14,925 nt of DNA. It comes from CAYMFD01 sp964389475. Its GTDB lineage: Bacteria > Bacteroidota > Bacteroidia > Chitinophagales > Saprospiraceae. The stretch spans positions 1-14,925 of the forward strand of contig CAYMFD010000095.1 in assembly GCA_964389475.1 (NCBI GenBank). The letters are read 5' to 3'. This document shows positions 1 through 7,217 of this stretch, one piece after another (positions within the stretch are counted from its first letter, which is position 1; each line of letters starts with the position of its first letter). The notes beneath the pieces were generated by a model. The model was not told the origin of the DNA, did not search any database, and saw only the letters and a program-made list of their open reading frames with translations. Position numbers and translations under genes: made by a program.

Positions 1-95
1 CCTCAGCGGCCGATAAATATACTCCACCGAGCCACAAGGTTTCGCTCTGAGTCTCGCCAAGCTGCAAAGCCTTGCGGACCTCAGCGGTCGATAAA
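1..95. repeat. End of a 78-bp tandem repeat (one full unit plus 17 bases)
   Basis: Bases 1-17 (CCTCAGCGGCCGATAAA) recur at 79-95 with one change (C to T), giving a period of 78 bp. Similarity stops at base 96, so the array seems to end here and may continue to the left of the window. On the minus strand 78 bp equals 26 codons, so a frame starting at an ATG at 108 stays open and reads RPLR twice. It is Arg/Cys/Leu-rich and I take it as a by-product of the repeat rather than a gene. Only about 1.2 units are visible. Confidence 0.5.
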
Positions 96-134
96 ACGAG
101 AAAGTCATCACATCTTCAAACCCTCGATAGTTAC

Positions 135-142
135 TATCTTGG
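135..142 (+). promoter_or_regulatory. Candidate -7 promoter element of the amidase
   Basis: TATCTTGG lies 23 bases before the ATG at 166. It has one mismatch to the Bacteroidota -7 consensus TAnnTTTG and is identical to the element upstream of rarA (14671-14678, minus). No TTTG-type -33 box is seen at the expected distance. Confidence 0.35.
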
Positions 143-165
143 TCACCGATCAATGATCTTATTCT

Positions 166-1547
166 ATGAGGGTGATATTTATAATGTGGGTAGTACTAGC
201 TATGTCGGCATGCAAGTCTACGAGTGAGGGACTACAGACTGTACAATTAGGAGAGTCGACGACCATAGCTGATTTGCATAAGTACTATCAGTCGGGTAGG
301 TTAACACCTAGCGAGGTGGTACAGTATTATCTAGATCGGATTGATAGTCTAGACGATAATGGCCCCAAGCTCAACGCTGTCCTCACCATCAACTCTCAAG
401 CCATGACGATAGCGGCTGAGCTAGATCAAAGATTAGCGTCGGGCGATATGTCTGGTGCCCTTTTTGGTGTGCCCATCCTACTCAAGGATAATATTGATAC
501 TGGTGATGGTATGCCCTGCACGGCTGGTGCTATTTGTATGAAGGACAATAAACCAGTAAAGGACAGCCCCATCGTACAGCAACTACGGGCAGCTGGTGCC
601 ATCATCCTAGGTAAGGCCAACCTCAGCGAGTGGGCCAACTTTCACTCCTACCAATCGTCGAGTGGGTGGAGTGCCCTCAATGGCCAGACGTCCAATCCTT
701 ATGACCTCTCTCGTAATCCCTGCGGTAGTAGCAGCGGTAGTGCTGCCTCTGTCAGTGCTGACTTTTGCATCCTTGCTATCGGTACAGAGACCAATGGCTC
801 TATCGTCTGCCCGAGTAATAACAATGGTGTCGTAGGTGTAAAGCCGACCGTTGGCTTGCTGAGCCGCACAGGCATCATACCTATATCACACACCCAGGAT
901 ACACCGGGGCCTATGGCTAGGACGGTAACGGATGCAGCTGTAGCACTTGGTACGATGGTATCCTCAGATCCTCAAGACGAAAAGACGACGCAGCAAGGCC
1001 GTGTTGCGATGCGAGACTATGTAACAGACCTAGGTGGCCTCGACCTAGAAGGTGTTCGTATAGGGTATTATACGAAGCCACTAGCCGACGACTCGACAGC
1101 GCATACACAAGTCATGCAGTCTGCTCTACAAGACCTCAAGTCTCTAGGTGCTGTGATTGTCAATGTCGATAGCATATTGCCAGCGGCGGTGAGGGCACAC
1201 TCTTTTAATGTGCTGTTGTATGAGTTTAAGGCCAACCTTAATGATTATCTAGCAGACCACACATCTATGGGTAGTCCGTCTTCGCTAGAGGAGGTGATAG
1301 ACCTCACATTCGCTGATAGTATGGAGATGCAGTACCATGACCACGAGCTGCTCAAGCTTGCACAGTCCAAGGGGCCACTGACAGACGCCGAGTATTTAAA
1401 TGCGTTGGATAGTCTGCACCTCTTGTCTCGGGATCAGGGTCTCGATAGGGTGATGCGGTCTCTTAACTTATCTGCCATCGTGGCACCTACGGGTAGTCCA
1501 GCATGGGAAACGAGTCTTGAAGATGGTGACGATTTTGGTATATCGAG
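166..1547 (+). CDS. Amidase-signature family hydrolase, lipoprotein, 3' end lost in the gap
   Basis: This is an amidase-signature enzyme, a family that hydrolyses C-N amide bonds with a Ser-cisSer-Lys triad. The triad is visible as Lys107 (in GVPILLKDNID), Ser188 (in NPCGSSSGSAA) and Ser212 (in GTETNGSIVCPS). The Ser-Ser spacing of 24 is normal for the family. Residues 1-16 (MRVIFIMWVVLAMSAC) form a short signal peptide with a lipobox-like end at Cys16, so the protein is probably exported and membrane-anchored; the exact substrate is unknown. The ATG at 166 is chosen because it gives a basic residue before the hydrophobic core; the ATG at 184 is an alternative. The protein is readable for 460 residues, to PAWETSLEDGDDFGIS. 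Family members usually run some 70-80 residues further, so the C-terminus is missing in the N run. It converges with miaA. Confidence 0.88.
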
Positions 1548-1647
1548 NNNNNNNNNNNNNNNNNNNNNNNNNNNNNNNNNNNNNNNNNNNNNNNNNNNNN
1601 NNNNNNNNNNNNNNNNNNNNNNNNNNNNNNNNNNNNNNNNNNNNNNN
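1548..1647. other. Assembly gap, exactly 100 N
   Basis: There are one hundred N, the conventional placeholder for a scaffold gap of unknown size. The amidase lacks about 70-80 C-terminal residues and MiaA about 30, so the real gap should be of the order of 300 bp or more (inference). The stretch just after the gap on the plus strand is the antisense of miaA, not the end of the amidase. Confidence 0.97.
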
Positions 1648-2469
1648 GAACCACGTCATCTGCCGTTTGGCGTAACGTCTAGTGTTACGCTTGATGAGCT
1701 CGACCGCTGTATACAGGTCGATCATGCCAGCTTCCATCAAGAATACCTCCGAGTACCCCACCGTCTGCAGAGCTCGCAGGTCCTGGTAGTCGTATAACGC
1801 TTTGGCCTCTTTCATAAGACCTGCCTTGATCATATCGCCTACTCTCGTATTGATGCGATCGTAGAGGTCTTCTCGATCTCTAGTAAGGAGGATGGGTACG
1901 ATATCGAAGTTCCGTTCTTTCCTTTTACCCAGTCGATACTCGCTAAAGGCTTTGCCCGTCGACTCGATGACAGACAGGGCCCTAATGATGCGTCGGTGAT
2001 TGTTTAGGTCTACCTCATCAAAGTACGCTTTGTCGCTTTGCTCTAGGAGCATCTGAAGGTGATCTAGTCCCTTATCTTGGAATAGGTCTTCGTACTTGTC
2101 TGAGATGGCACTATCAACTGGTGGGAAACTATCTAGGCCTTCCATCACGGCCCGCAAGTAGAGACCAGTCCCGCCTGTCAGTATGGCTATATCCTTATCT
2201 GCAAAGTAAGTCTCTAGTGCTGCAATGACCTCCGTCTCGTAGCGACCAGCGTCATAGTCATCTTGGATGCTGATCGTATTGATAAAGTGGTGCTTTACCT
2301 GAGCTAGCTCCTCTACGGATGGTTTAGCCGTACCTATTGTCATCTCCTGGTACAACTGCCTGCTATCAGCGCTAAATATTTCCGCCTTGTAGTGCTGGGC
2401 TACTTGGATTGCTGCGGTGGTTTTGCCGACAGCAGTAGGTCCAGCAAGGACGATCAGTTTCTTTTTCAA
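1648..2469 (-). CDS. miaA: tRNA dimethylallyltransferase, C-terminus lost in the gap
   Basis: MiaA transfers a dimethylallyl group to N6 of adenine-37 in tRNAs that read UNN codons. Visible landmarks are the P-loop GPTAVGKTT (residues 10-18), the DSRQ segment (35-38) that contacts the anticodon loop and the isoprenyl donor site, TGGTGLY (98-104), LQTVGYSE, and the C-terminal NTRRYAKRQMTWF just before the gap. 274 residues are readable against about 300-310 for the family, so roughly 30 are missing. The start is TTG at 2469: an in-frame stop lies a few codons upstream and no ATG precedes the P-loop. A weak -7-like GACCTTTG (2494-2501, minus) is 24 bases upstream. The gene is divergent from the HTH gene at 2611. 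Confidence 0.95.
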
Positions 2470-2562
2470 AAGAGGTAGTTGTTAGATGTAGGCCAAAGGT
2501 CGCATTATCCATTAGAACTTAGACTGATAATCATATCTCTGTAGAAAACGGTGAATTATTTT

Positions 2563-2580
2563 ATAAACATAATTGTTTAT
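2563..2580. promoter_or_regulatory. Perfect 7-4-7 palindrome, candidate operator of the HTH regulator
   Basis: ATAAACA-TAAT-TGTTTAT is a perfect inverted repeat (18 bp, centre between 2571 and 2572), ending 30 bases before the HTH start. It overlaps a -7-like TATTCTTG (2578-2585, one mismatch to TAnnTTTG). Antitoxins with HTH domains commonly repress their own promoter through such a site. That role is inferred here from position and symmetry only. Confidence 0.5.
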
Positions 2581-2610
2581 TCTTGTAATTAGATCAATGA
2601 CTAGTAGTAC

Positions 2611-3120
2611 ATGTTGCCAGACCACAATAGAATCAAAGGCGTACACCCAGGTGCAGTCTTAAAGCGCGAGCTAAAAAGTCGAAGCTTAAAGGCCGTCGAT
2701 CTAGCAAGATCAGTCGAAGAGCACCCGCAGACAATCAATGCTATTACCAAGGAAAGGAGAAGGATTAGCGCAAAACTATCTATTAAGCTAGGGCAGTATT
2801 TTGGAGTAGAGAAGGATTATTTTTCGCTTTTACAAGCTAGCTATGACGTAAAGAAGGAGCAACATAAAAGCAATTCAAGTGTCCTTTTGTCCAAGGTGAG
2901 ATCACATTTGTTTTGGGATATTGATATCAGTAAGTTGGATGACCAGAAACACAGGAAGTTTATAATTCAGAGGATTCTCGAGCGAGGGAATGGTGAGGAA
3001 GTCGAAGAACTTATGCAGTTCTATGGAAAGGCATTTATAACTGGCCTACTGCCGACGATAACTAACGTATTCGGATCCGGCTATTCTGAAAATGTGGCAA
3101 AGTACATCGTTTGTGACTAA
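2611..3120 (+). CDS. XRE/HigA-type HTH protein fused to a DUF6922-like domain (antitoxin-like)
   Basis: The N-terminus is a HigA/VapI-type helix-turn-helix: the GVHPGAVLKREL start (residues 10-21) is typical, and the HTH continues to about residue 71 (Asp69-Tyr-Phe). After a polar linker (80-95), residues about 98-150 (HLFWDIDISKLD, then RKFIIQRILERG and ELMQFYGK) resemble DUF6922, a short domain I know as a stand-alone protein upstream of AbiEii-type nucleotidyltransferases in Bacteroidota. The likely role is DNA-binding antitoxin and autorepressor of the two-gene locus (inference). The 169-residue frame is intact, and its last 29 bases overlap the start of the broken toxin gene, which suggests translational coupling. 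The DUF6922 assignment rests on recall of motifs, so it is less certain than the HTH. Confidence 0.8.
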   Translation: MLPDHNRIKGVHPGAVLKRELKSRSLKAVDLARSVEEHPQTINAITKERRRISAKLSIKLGQYFGVEKDYFSLLQASYDVKKEQHKSNSSVLLSKVRSHLFWDIDISKLDDQKHRKFIIQRILERGNGEEVEELMQFYGKAFITGLLPTITNVFGSGYSENVAKYIVCD

Positions 3121-3762
3121 GATTTATAAAAGTACGGTCAGCGACCATCTATGGGATTTTCTTTCGCGGATGATGCAGATGGAATTCTTGTCAGATTTTA
3201 GACTAGTGGGAGGGACATCTTTAAGTTTAATGCTGGGACATCGAATCTCGATAGACATCGACATGTTTAGCGACCGTTAGTATGGCCACATTGATTTTTT
3301 AGAAATCTATGAATCCTTAGAGTCGGAATTTAGTCTCGTGGAGTCATTGCCGTGGAGTAATGAATCATTGGGTAATTCTTGCTGGATTGGGGATTCTCCA
3401 GATGACTTAATTAAAGTGGACCTCTACTTATACTGACTCTTTCAAGTATCCTATCATTCGCTACGACCATATCATACTATCTAGTCTTGAAGAGATCGCA
3501 GCTATGAAACTGGACGTGATAGGCCGGGGAGGACGAAAGAAGGGTTTTTGGGATATTCATGCCTTACTGCAATACTTCGAGCTCCAGCAAATGCTAAATG
3601 TATGCAATACGGTACCCTTATAACTTTAATTCTAAAGTCCTCCTAAAGCAACTAGTAGATTTTACTTATGCGGATGATGACCCAGATCCAACCTGCCTGT
3701 TAGCAAAGTACTGGGAGCTTATTAAGTATGATGTGCAAGAGGCCGTCGGTGCCGTAACCTAG
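3092..3762 (+). pseudogene. Broken AbiEii/DUF1814-type nucleotidyltransferase (toxin-like)
   Basis: Pieced across three frames this reads as a protein of about 222 residues of the nucleotidyltransferase AbiEii/AbiGii toxin family. The pol-beta-fold core is plain in the first piece: LVGGTSLSLMLG (residues 38-49, GG at 40-41) and RISIDIDMF (51-59, Asp55 and Asp57 as metal ligands). The later piece has EEIAAMKLDVIGRGGRKK followed by WDIHALL, the family's second conserved block. Lesions are (1) TAG at 3278-3280 after MFSDR, one transition from CAG; (2) an extra base near 3425-3432, exposing TGA at 3434; (3) an extra base near 3594-3601, exposing TAA at 3621. The last frame ends naturally with TAG at 3760-3762. 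The ATG at 3092 overlaps the antitoxin gene. With three lesions, decay is likelier than recoding, although two are 1-base insertions and sequence error in a draft assembly is possible. Confidence 0.85.
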
Positions 3763-3785
3763 CCTATTTTACTTACCTCTCTACA

Positions 3786-4322
3786 CTACACCTTATAAAA
3801 GGCATCTAGCAGACCCTTGATTGCTGTGGCTGTATCTTTTGTTGGCGTACCGTCTTCTGATAAAGCTGTGGCGATACTGCTGATCGGTAGTTTTTGTGGG
3901 AAGACATGGATCTTCAGGTAATTAAGTAAACCAGTAAGGTGCTCCATGCCTCTCAGGTTACCCGCTCGTCCTGACGCTACGCCTACGAGTAGGGCCCGCT
4001 TGTCTGCAAATGTCTCTCCGTACTTGTGTGTACTAATGGCATCTATAAAGAGCTTTAGTACGCCTGGGAAACTACCATTGTACTCTGGGCTGACGATTAT
4101 CCACCTGTCCGCATCGATCATGTACTGCTCGTCTATCGCTCTGAAAGCGGCTGGGTGCTTAGCGGGATCGTACATGTTAGGTGTTACCTCTGACCAGTCG
4201 ACATCCTCTAGTGATAAGTACTGACAGTCTTGACCGGAGGCTTTGACCGACTCGTAGATGTATGATGCGACTAGGCTAGTCTTGCTATTGGGTCGGTGAG
4301 TGCCACAGAGGATAGTTGTCAT
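3786..4322 (-). CDS. NADPH-dependent FMN reductase family protein
   Basis: This is a flavodoxin-fold reductase of the FMN_red family, which uses NAD(P)H to reduce FMN or small quinone, azo or chromate-type acceptors in the cytoplasm; the physiological substrate cannot be read from sequence. The phosphate-binding loop is CGTHRPNSKTSLVA (residues 6-19), the family hallmark SPEYNGSFPGVLK is at 78-90, and GVASGRAGNLRGMEHL is the usual third block. The 178-residue length is typical. The ATG at 4322 is preferred because the protein then begins directly with the first beta-strand (MTTILCGT); a TTG at 4337 would add five residues. The gene is divergent from parA, and its end lies 23 bp from the end of the broken toxin gene. 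Confidence 0.9.
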   Translation of the reverse strand: MTTILCGTHRPNSKTSLVASYIYESVKASGQDCQYLSLEDVDWSEVTPNMYDPAKHPAAFRAIDEQYMIDADRWIIVSPEYNGSFPGVLKLFIDAISTHKYGETFADKRALLVGVASGRAGNLRGMEHLTGLLNYLKIHVFPQKLPISSIATALSEDGTPTKDTATAIKGLLDAFYKV

Positions 4323-4446
4323 GGTATTTGTTTTCAATTGCTAGACGGCTGTAATCTAAACCGCCCATGAGTGAGGTAATGAGACACGATTACAAGTCTT
4401 TTAGTTCATCATAAGACCATATCATCTGCTGAAATGATTAACGTTG

Positions 4447-4454
4447 TATTTTTG
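4447..4454 (+). promoter_or_regulatory. Candidate -7 element of parAB
   Basis: TATTTTTG matches TAnnTTTG exactly and ends 23 bases before the parA ATG. No clear TTTG -33 box is present. Confidence 0.45.
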
Positions 4455-4477
4455 CCGCCCAATTAGAATAGAAGATC

Positions 4478-5278
4478 ATGTCCAAAGTAGTAGCCATAGC
4501 CAATCAGAAGGGTGGAGTAGGTAAGACCACAACAGCCATCAATCTGGCAGCGGCCTTGGCTATTTTAGGCAAGCGTGTACTGCTGGTAGACGCCGACCCA
4601 CAGGCCAATGCGACTTCAGGTTTAGGCGTGTCGGCAGACTCCGTAGAGACAGATCTTTACGATTGTCTAGTCAATAACGTGGATCCTAACGAGGCGATCA
4701 TCAGCACCGATACGCAGTCACTAGACATACTGCCCTCTAGTATCAACTTAGTGGGTGCTGAGGTAGAGCTCGTGAGTGCTATACGTAGGGAGTACCGCCT
4801 GCAGTCCGTCATGCAAAAGATTGAGAAGGACTATGACTACATCTTTATCGACTGCCTGCCCAGCCTAGGGCTTATCACGATCAATGCACTTACCGCAGCA
4901 GATAGTGTTCTCGTACCTGTGCAGTGTGAGTTTTTCTCTCTAGAAGGCTACGGTAAACTTAAGAATACGATCGATATCGTTACCGAGGCGCTTAACCCCG
5001 ACTTGCAGATAGAGGGTGTCGTGTTGACGATGTACGATCGACGACTCCGGATGGCCAACATGGTAGTAGGTCAGGTCAAAGAGATCATCACAGACCGAGT
5101 TTTTGATACCATCATACATCGCAATAGCAAGGTCGGGGAGGCACCCAGTCTAGGAGAGTCCGTCATCACATACGACGCCAGCAGTAAGGGGGCGGCCAAT
5201 TTTTTAAATCTCGCACATGAGTTTCTTCAGATCAATGATGATCAGATCGAGGCATTAGCAAGTACAAGCGAAGAATAA
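4478..5278 (+). CDS. parA: Chromosome-partitioning ATPase ParA (Soj)
   Basis: ParA-type ATPases bind nucleoid DNA as ATP dimers and, with ParB bound at parS, drive origin segregation. The 266-residue protein has the deviant Walker A KGGVGKTT (11-18, with the signature Lys11), VDADPQANATSGLG (37-50), and Walker B FIDCLPSLGLITINAL (123-138). Here the usual DCPPSLG reads DCLPSLG, a change of the first Pro to Leu127 that is probably tolerated. PVQCEFFSLEGYGKL is the usual downstream block. The chromosomal rather than plasmid type is suggested by the short N-terminus (no HTH) and by housekeeping neighbours. The stop codon TAA shares its last A with the parB ATG (TAATG), so translation of the two is coupled. 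Confidence 0.96.
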   Translation: MSKVVAIANQKGGVGKTTTAINLAAALAILGKRVLLVDADPQANATSGLGVSADSVETDLYDCLVNNVDPNEAIISTDTQSLDILPSSINLVGAEVELVSAIRREYRLQSVMQKIEKDYDYIFIDCLPSLGLITINALTAADSVLVPVQCEFFSLEGYGKLKNTIDIVTEALNPDLQIEGVVLTMYDRRLRMANMVVGQVKEIITDRVFDTIIHRNSKVGEAPSLGESVITYDASSKGAANFLNLAHEFLQINDDQIEALASTSEE

Positions 5279-6171
5279 TGAGTAAGAAGAAAGATATCAA
5301 TAAAGGCCTACGAGCCCTTCTCACCAATATCGAGAAGACTAATAACCCGAGTGAGAAAACACGAATCGTCAAGGAATTGTCGAGCAGTGTTGCCGAGATA
5401 CCAGTCGATGCGATAGAGGCTAATCCCTATCAGCCTAGGATAGAGTTTGACGTAGAGGAGCTCAACAACTTATCTACCTCTATCAAGACTTATGGTCTTA
5501 TACAGCCGATAACCGTACGATCAGTAGGTGGTGATCGCTACCAGATCATCTCTGGAGAACGTCGCTGGCGGGCTAGCAAACAGGCAGGACTCTCGCAGAT
5601 CCCCGCCTATGTGCGAGTAGCCGACGACCAGGGTATGCTTGAGATGGCGCTTGTCGAAAATATACAGCGGGCAGACCTCAATGCTATGGAGGTCGCCATA
5701 TCCTACCAGCGACTGATGGATGAGTGTGAGCTCACGCATGAGGCGTTATCAGGTAGGGTAGGTAAGAACAGATCCACGATTACTAATTATATCCGCCTAC
5801 TCAAGCTACCACCCGAGATACAGCAGAGTGTCAAGCGAGAGGACATCTCGATGGGACATGCACGAGCTCTTGCGGGTGTAGGTGATACGAGCCTGCAGCT
5901 AGACATACATCGAGCCGTGGTCGAGCAGCGCCTGTCCGTGCGAGCGACAGAAGATCTGATCAGGAGCTATGATCGTAATAACGATAAGGCCAAAATTCCG
6001 GTTCCTAAAACAGGGGTGACAGCCGAGGTACGAAAGATCACTGACCGCCTCAGCCAACAGTATGGTACCAAGGTGCAGATCAAGCGATCTATGGATGGCA
6101 AGGGCCAGTTCGTTTTTCGATTTAGTAATGATCAAGAGTTTAACGCCATCCTCGACCGCCTTAACGACTAG
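5278..6171 (+). CDS. parB: Chromosome-partitioning protein ParB (Spo0J), CTPase/DNA-binding
   Basis: ParB loads at parS and slides as a CTP-dependent clamp, stimulating ParA. The 297-residue layout is usual: an N-terminal KGLRALL segment (9-15, the ParA-stimulating region in the family), NPYQPR (49-54), the CTP-binding boxes SGERRWRA (92-99) and ENIQR (127-131), a central HTH (about 140-190, including GKNRSTITNYIRLLKLP), and a C-terminal dimerisation domain (about 230-297). No CACGTG-centred parS was noticed in the window, which is not unusual because parS sites can lie elsewhere near the origin. The gene overlaps the sirtuin gene on the other strand by 11 bp. Confidence 0.96.
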   Translation: MSKKKDINKGLRALLTNIEKTNNPSEKTRIVKELSSSVAEIPVDAIEANPYQPRIEFDVEELNNLSTSIKTYGLIQPITVRSVGGDRYQIISGERRWRASKQAGLSQIPAYVRVADDQGMLEMALVENIQRADLNAMEVAISYQRLMDECELTHEALSGRVGKNRSTITNYIRLLKLPPEIQQSVKREDISMGHARALAGVGDTSLQLDIHRAVVEQRLSVRATEDLIRSYDRNNDKAKIPVPKTGVTAEVRKITDRLSQQYGTKVQIKRSMDGKGQFVFRFSNDQEFNAILDRLND

Positions 6172-6859
6172 TCGCAAGTAGGCGCTGTACCAGTCGTGGC
6201 ACCTCCTCGCCTGCAGTGCCTTCTATGACCTGTAGGTTGCTGGCTTGCTGCAATTCGTAATTGATCGTGGGTCTAGGATCTACATAATACAATTCGCAGT
6301 GCGGCGGTAAGCAAGATGCTAGGCCAGCAGCAGGGTAGACCTGCATGCTCGTCCCTATTATGATGGCAATATCTGCTGTACTGCAGGCTGTTGCTGCTCT
6401 TTCGATCATGGGTACTGCCTCGCCAAACCATACGATATGTGGTCGTAGCTGACCGCCGTCGTCCGCCATATCGCCGACGTGGACATCGTCATGCCAGGGA
6501 AGTACGAGGCTCTCATCTGTCTCGCTGCGTACCTTGAGCAGCTCGCCGTGCAGGTGCAGCACCTCACTGCTGCCTGCCACCTCGTGTAGGTTGTCTACGT
6601 TTTGTGTAACGACGATGGTATCGTAGGTGCTTTCGAGATCTACTATGGCGTGATGAGCAGCATTGGGCTTCACTTCCTTGAGTTGCCGTCTCCTAGCATT
6701 GTAAAACTCTAGTACAAGCTCCATATTATCTCGCCAGCCTTGTGGGGAGGCTACCTCCATAACGTCATGTCCTTCCCAAAGACCATCCGCATCCCTAAAA
6801 GTTGAGATCCCGCTCTCGGCGCTTACGCCAGCTCCTGTCAGTACGACGCAGCGTTTCAC
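6161..6859 (-). CDS. cobB: NAD-dependent protein deacylase, class III sirtuin
   Basis: Sirtuins remove acyl groups from lysine using NAD+. Visible are the NAD site GAGVSAESGISTFRD (9-23), the catalytic block TQNVDNLHEVAG (85-96) with HLHGEL (102-107, catalytic His104), and RPHIVWFGEAVP. Tyr53 and Arg56 (FYNARRRQ) are the Y-x-x-R pair that marks class III enzymes able to take succinyl or malonyl lysine. The zinc-ribbon region between HGEL and RPHIVWFGE has no cysteine, so the usual C-x-x-C pairs are absent; I recall this as typical of a Bacteroidota subfamily. The start is GTG at 6859, overlapping the xseB stop as GTGA, so the two are translationally coupled. The 232-residue length is normal. 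Confidence 0.93.
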   Translation of the reverse strand: MKRCVVLTGAGVSAESGISTFRDADGLWEGHDVMEVASPQGWRDNMELVLEFYNARRRQLKEVKPNAAHHAIVDLESTYDTIVVTQNVDNLHEVAGSSEVLHLHGELLKVRSETDESLVLPWHDDVHVGDMADDGGQLRPHIVWFGEAVPMIERAATACSTADIAIIIGTSMQVYPAAGLASCLPPHCELYYVDPRPTINYELQQASNLQVIEGTAGEEVPRLVQRLLATSR

Positions 6860-7068
6860 TGTTCGGCGTCATTGGCGGTAAATACCTCGTCGAGCTCCTT
6901 CTCTACACCTCGCAGTCGATTTTTGCAAAAGGTGATAAGCTCATTGGCCCTAGCGACGGACTTGCTGAGGTCATCGATGCTCACCGTACCTGACTGCAGG
7001 TTATTAGCTAGGGCGGTTAATTCTTCGTATGCCGTCTCGAAGTCGAGGTCTTTGCTCTTTTTTGCCAT
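6856..7068 (-). CDS. xseB: Exodeoxyribonuclease VII small subunit
   Basis: XseB is the small helical-hairpin subunit that binds in multiple copies along the coiled coil of XseA, the catalytic subunit of the single-strand exonuclease. The 70-residue protein shows the family core: DFETAYEELTALANNLQSG (9-27), then DDLSKSVARANELITFC, and a closing CKNRLRGVEKELDEV. No xseA is in the window, so the small subunit is separated from its partner or xseA lies elsewhere. The ATG at 7068 is the only good start. Its last bases overlap the sirtuin start. Confidence 0.93.
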   Translation of the reverse strand: MAKKSKDLDFETAYEELTALANNLQSGTVSIDDLSKSVARANELITFCKNRLRGVEKELDEVFTANDAEQ

Positions 7069-7091
7069 AGGTATAAGTCTTCTACTTTTTG

Positions 7092-7099
7092 CGAAAGTA
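7092..7099 (-). promoter_or_regulatory. Candidate -7 element of xseB-cobB
   Basis: On the minus strand TACTTTCG is one mismatch from TAnnTTTG and ends 23 bases before the xseB ATG, the same spacing as at parA and the amidase. Confidence 0.4.
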
Positions 7100-7162
7100 G
7101 GTATTCTACGAAATATAGTCCGTAGATCTAATGTGTTACATTTCTAGGATTTGGTGTTTCTG

Positions 7163-7185
7163 ATTACTTTGCCAAATAAAGTAAT
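7163..7185. promoter_or_regulatory. Perfect 8-7-8 inverted repeat over the DUF4249 promoter
   Basis: ATTACTTT (7163-7170) and AAAGTAAT (7178-7185) are perfect reverse complements separated by 7 bases. The TTTG -33 candidate (7168-7171) lies across the left arm. This could be an operator or a small hairpin in the divergent xseB/DUF4249 intergenic region; it lacks a terminator-like T tail. Confidence 0.4.
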
Positions 7186-7198
7186 ATTCCTATCTTTA
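7168..7198 (+). promoter_or_regulatory. Candidate -33/-7 promoter of the DUF4249 gene
   Basis: TTTG (7168-7171), 19 bases, then TATCTTTA (7191-7198) fits the Bacteroidota TTTG / TAnnTTTG promoter with one mismatch in the last base. The GTG start follows 19 bases later. Confidence 0.5.
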
Positions 7199-7217
7199 TA
7201 TATTGAAATGATATAGT

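Noticed and set aside
1648..1797. Continuation of the amidase frame across the N run
   Set aside because: The sequence after the gap is the antisense of miaA, whose protein there is unmistakable; the frame is an accident of the placeholder length.
4338..6171. parS site near parAB
   Set aside because: I looked for a CACGTG-centred palindrome (TGTTTCACGTGAAACA type) and saw none.
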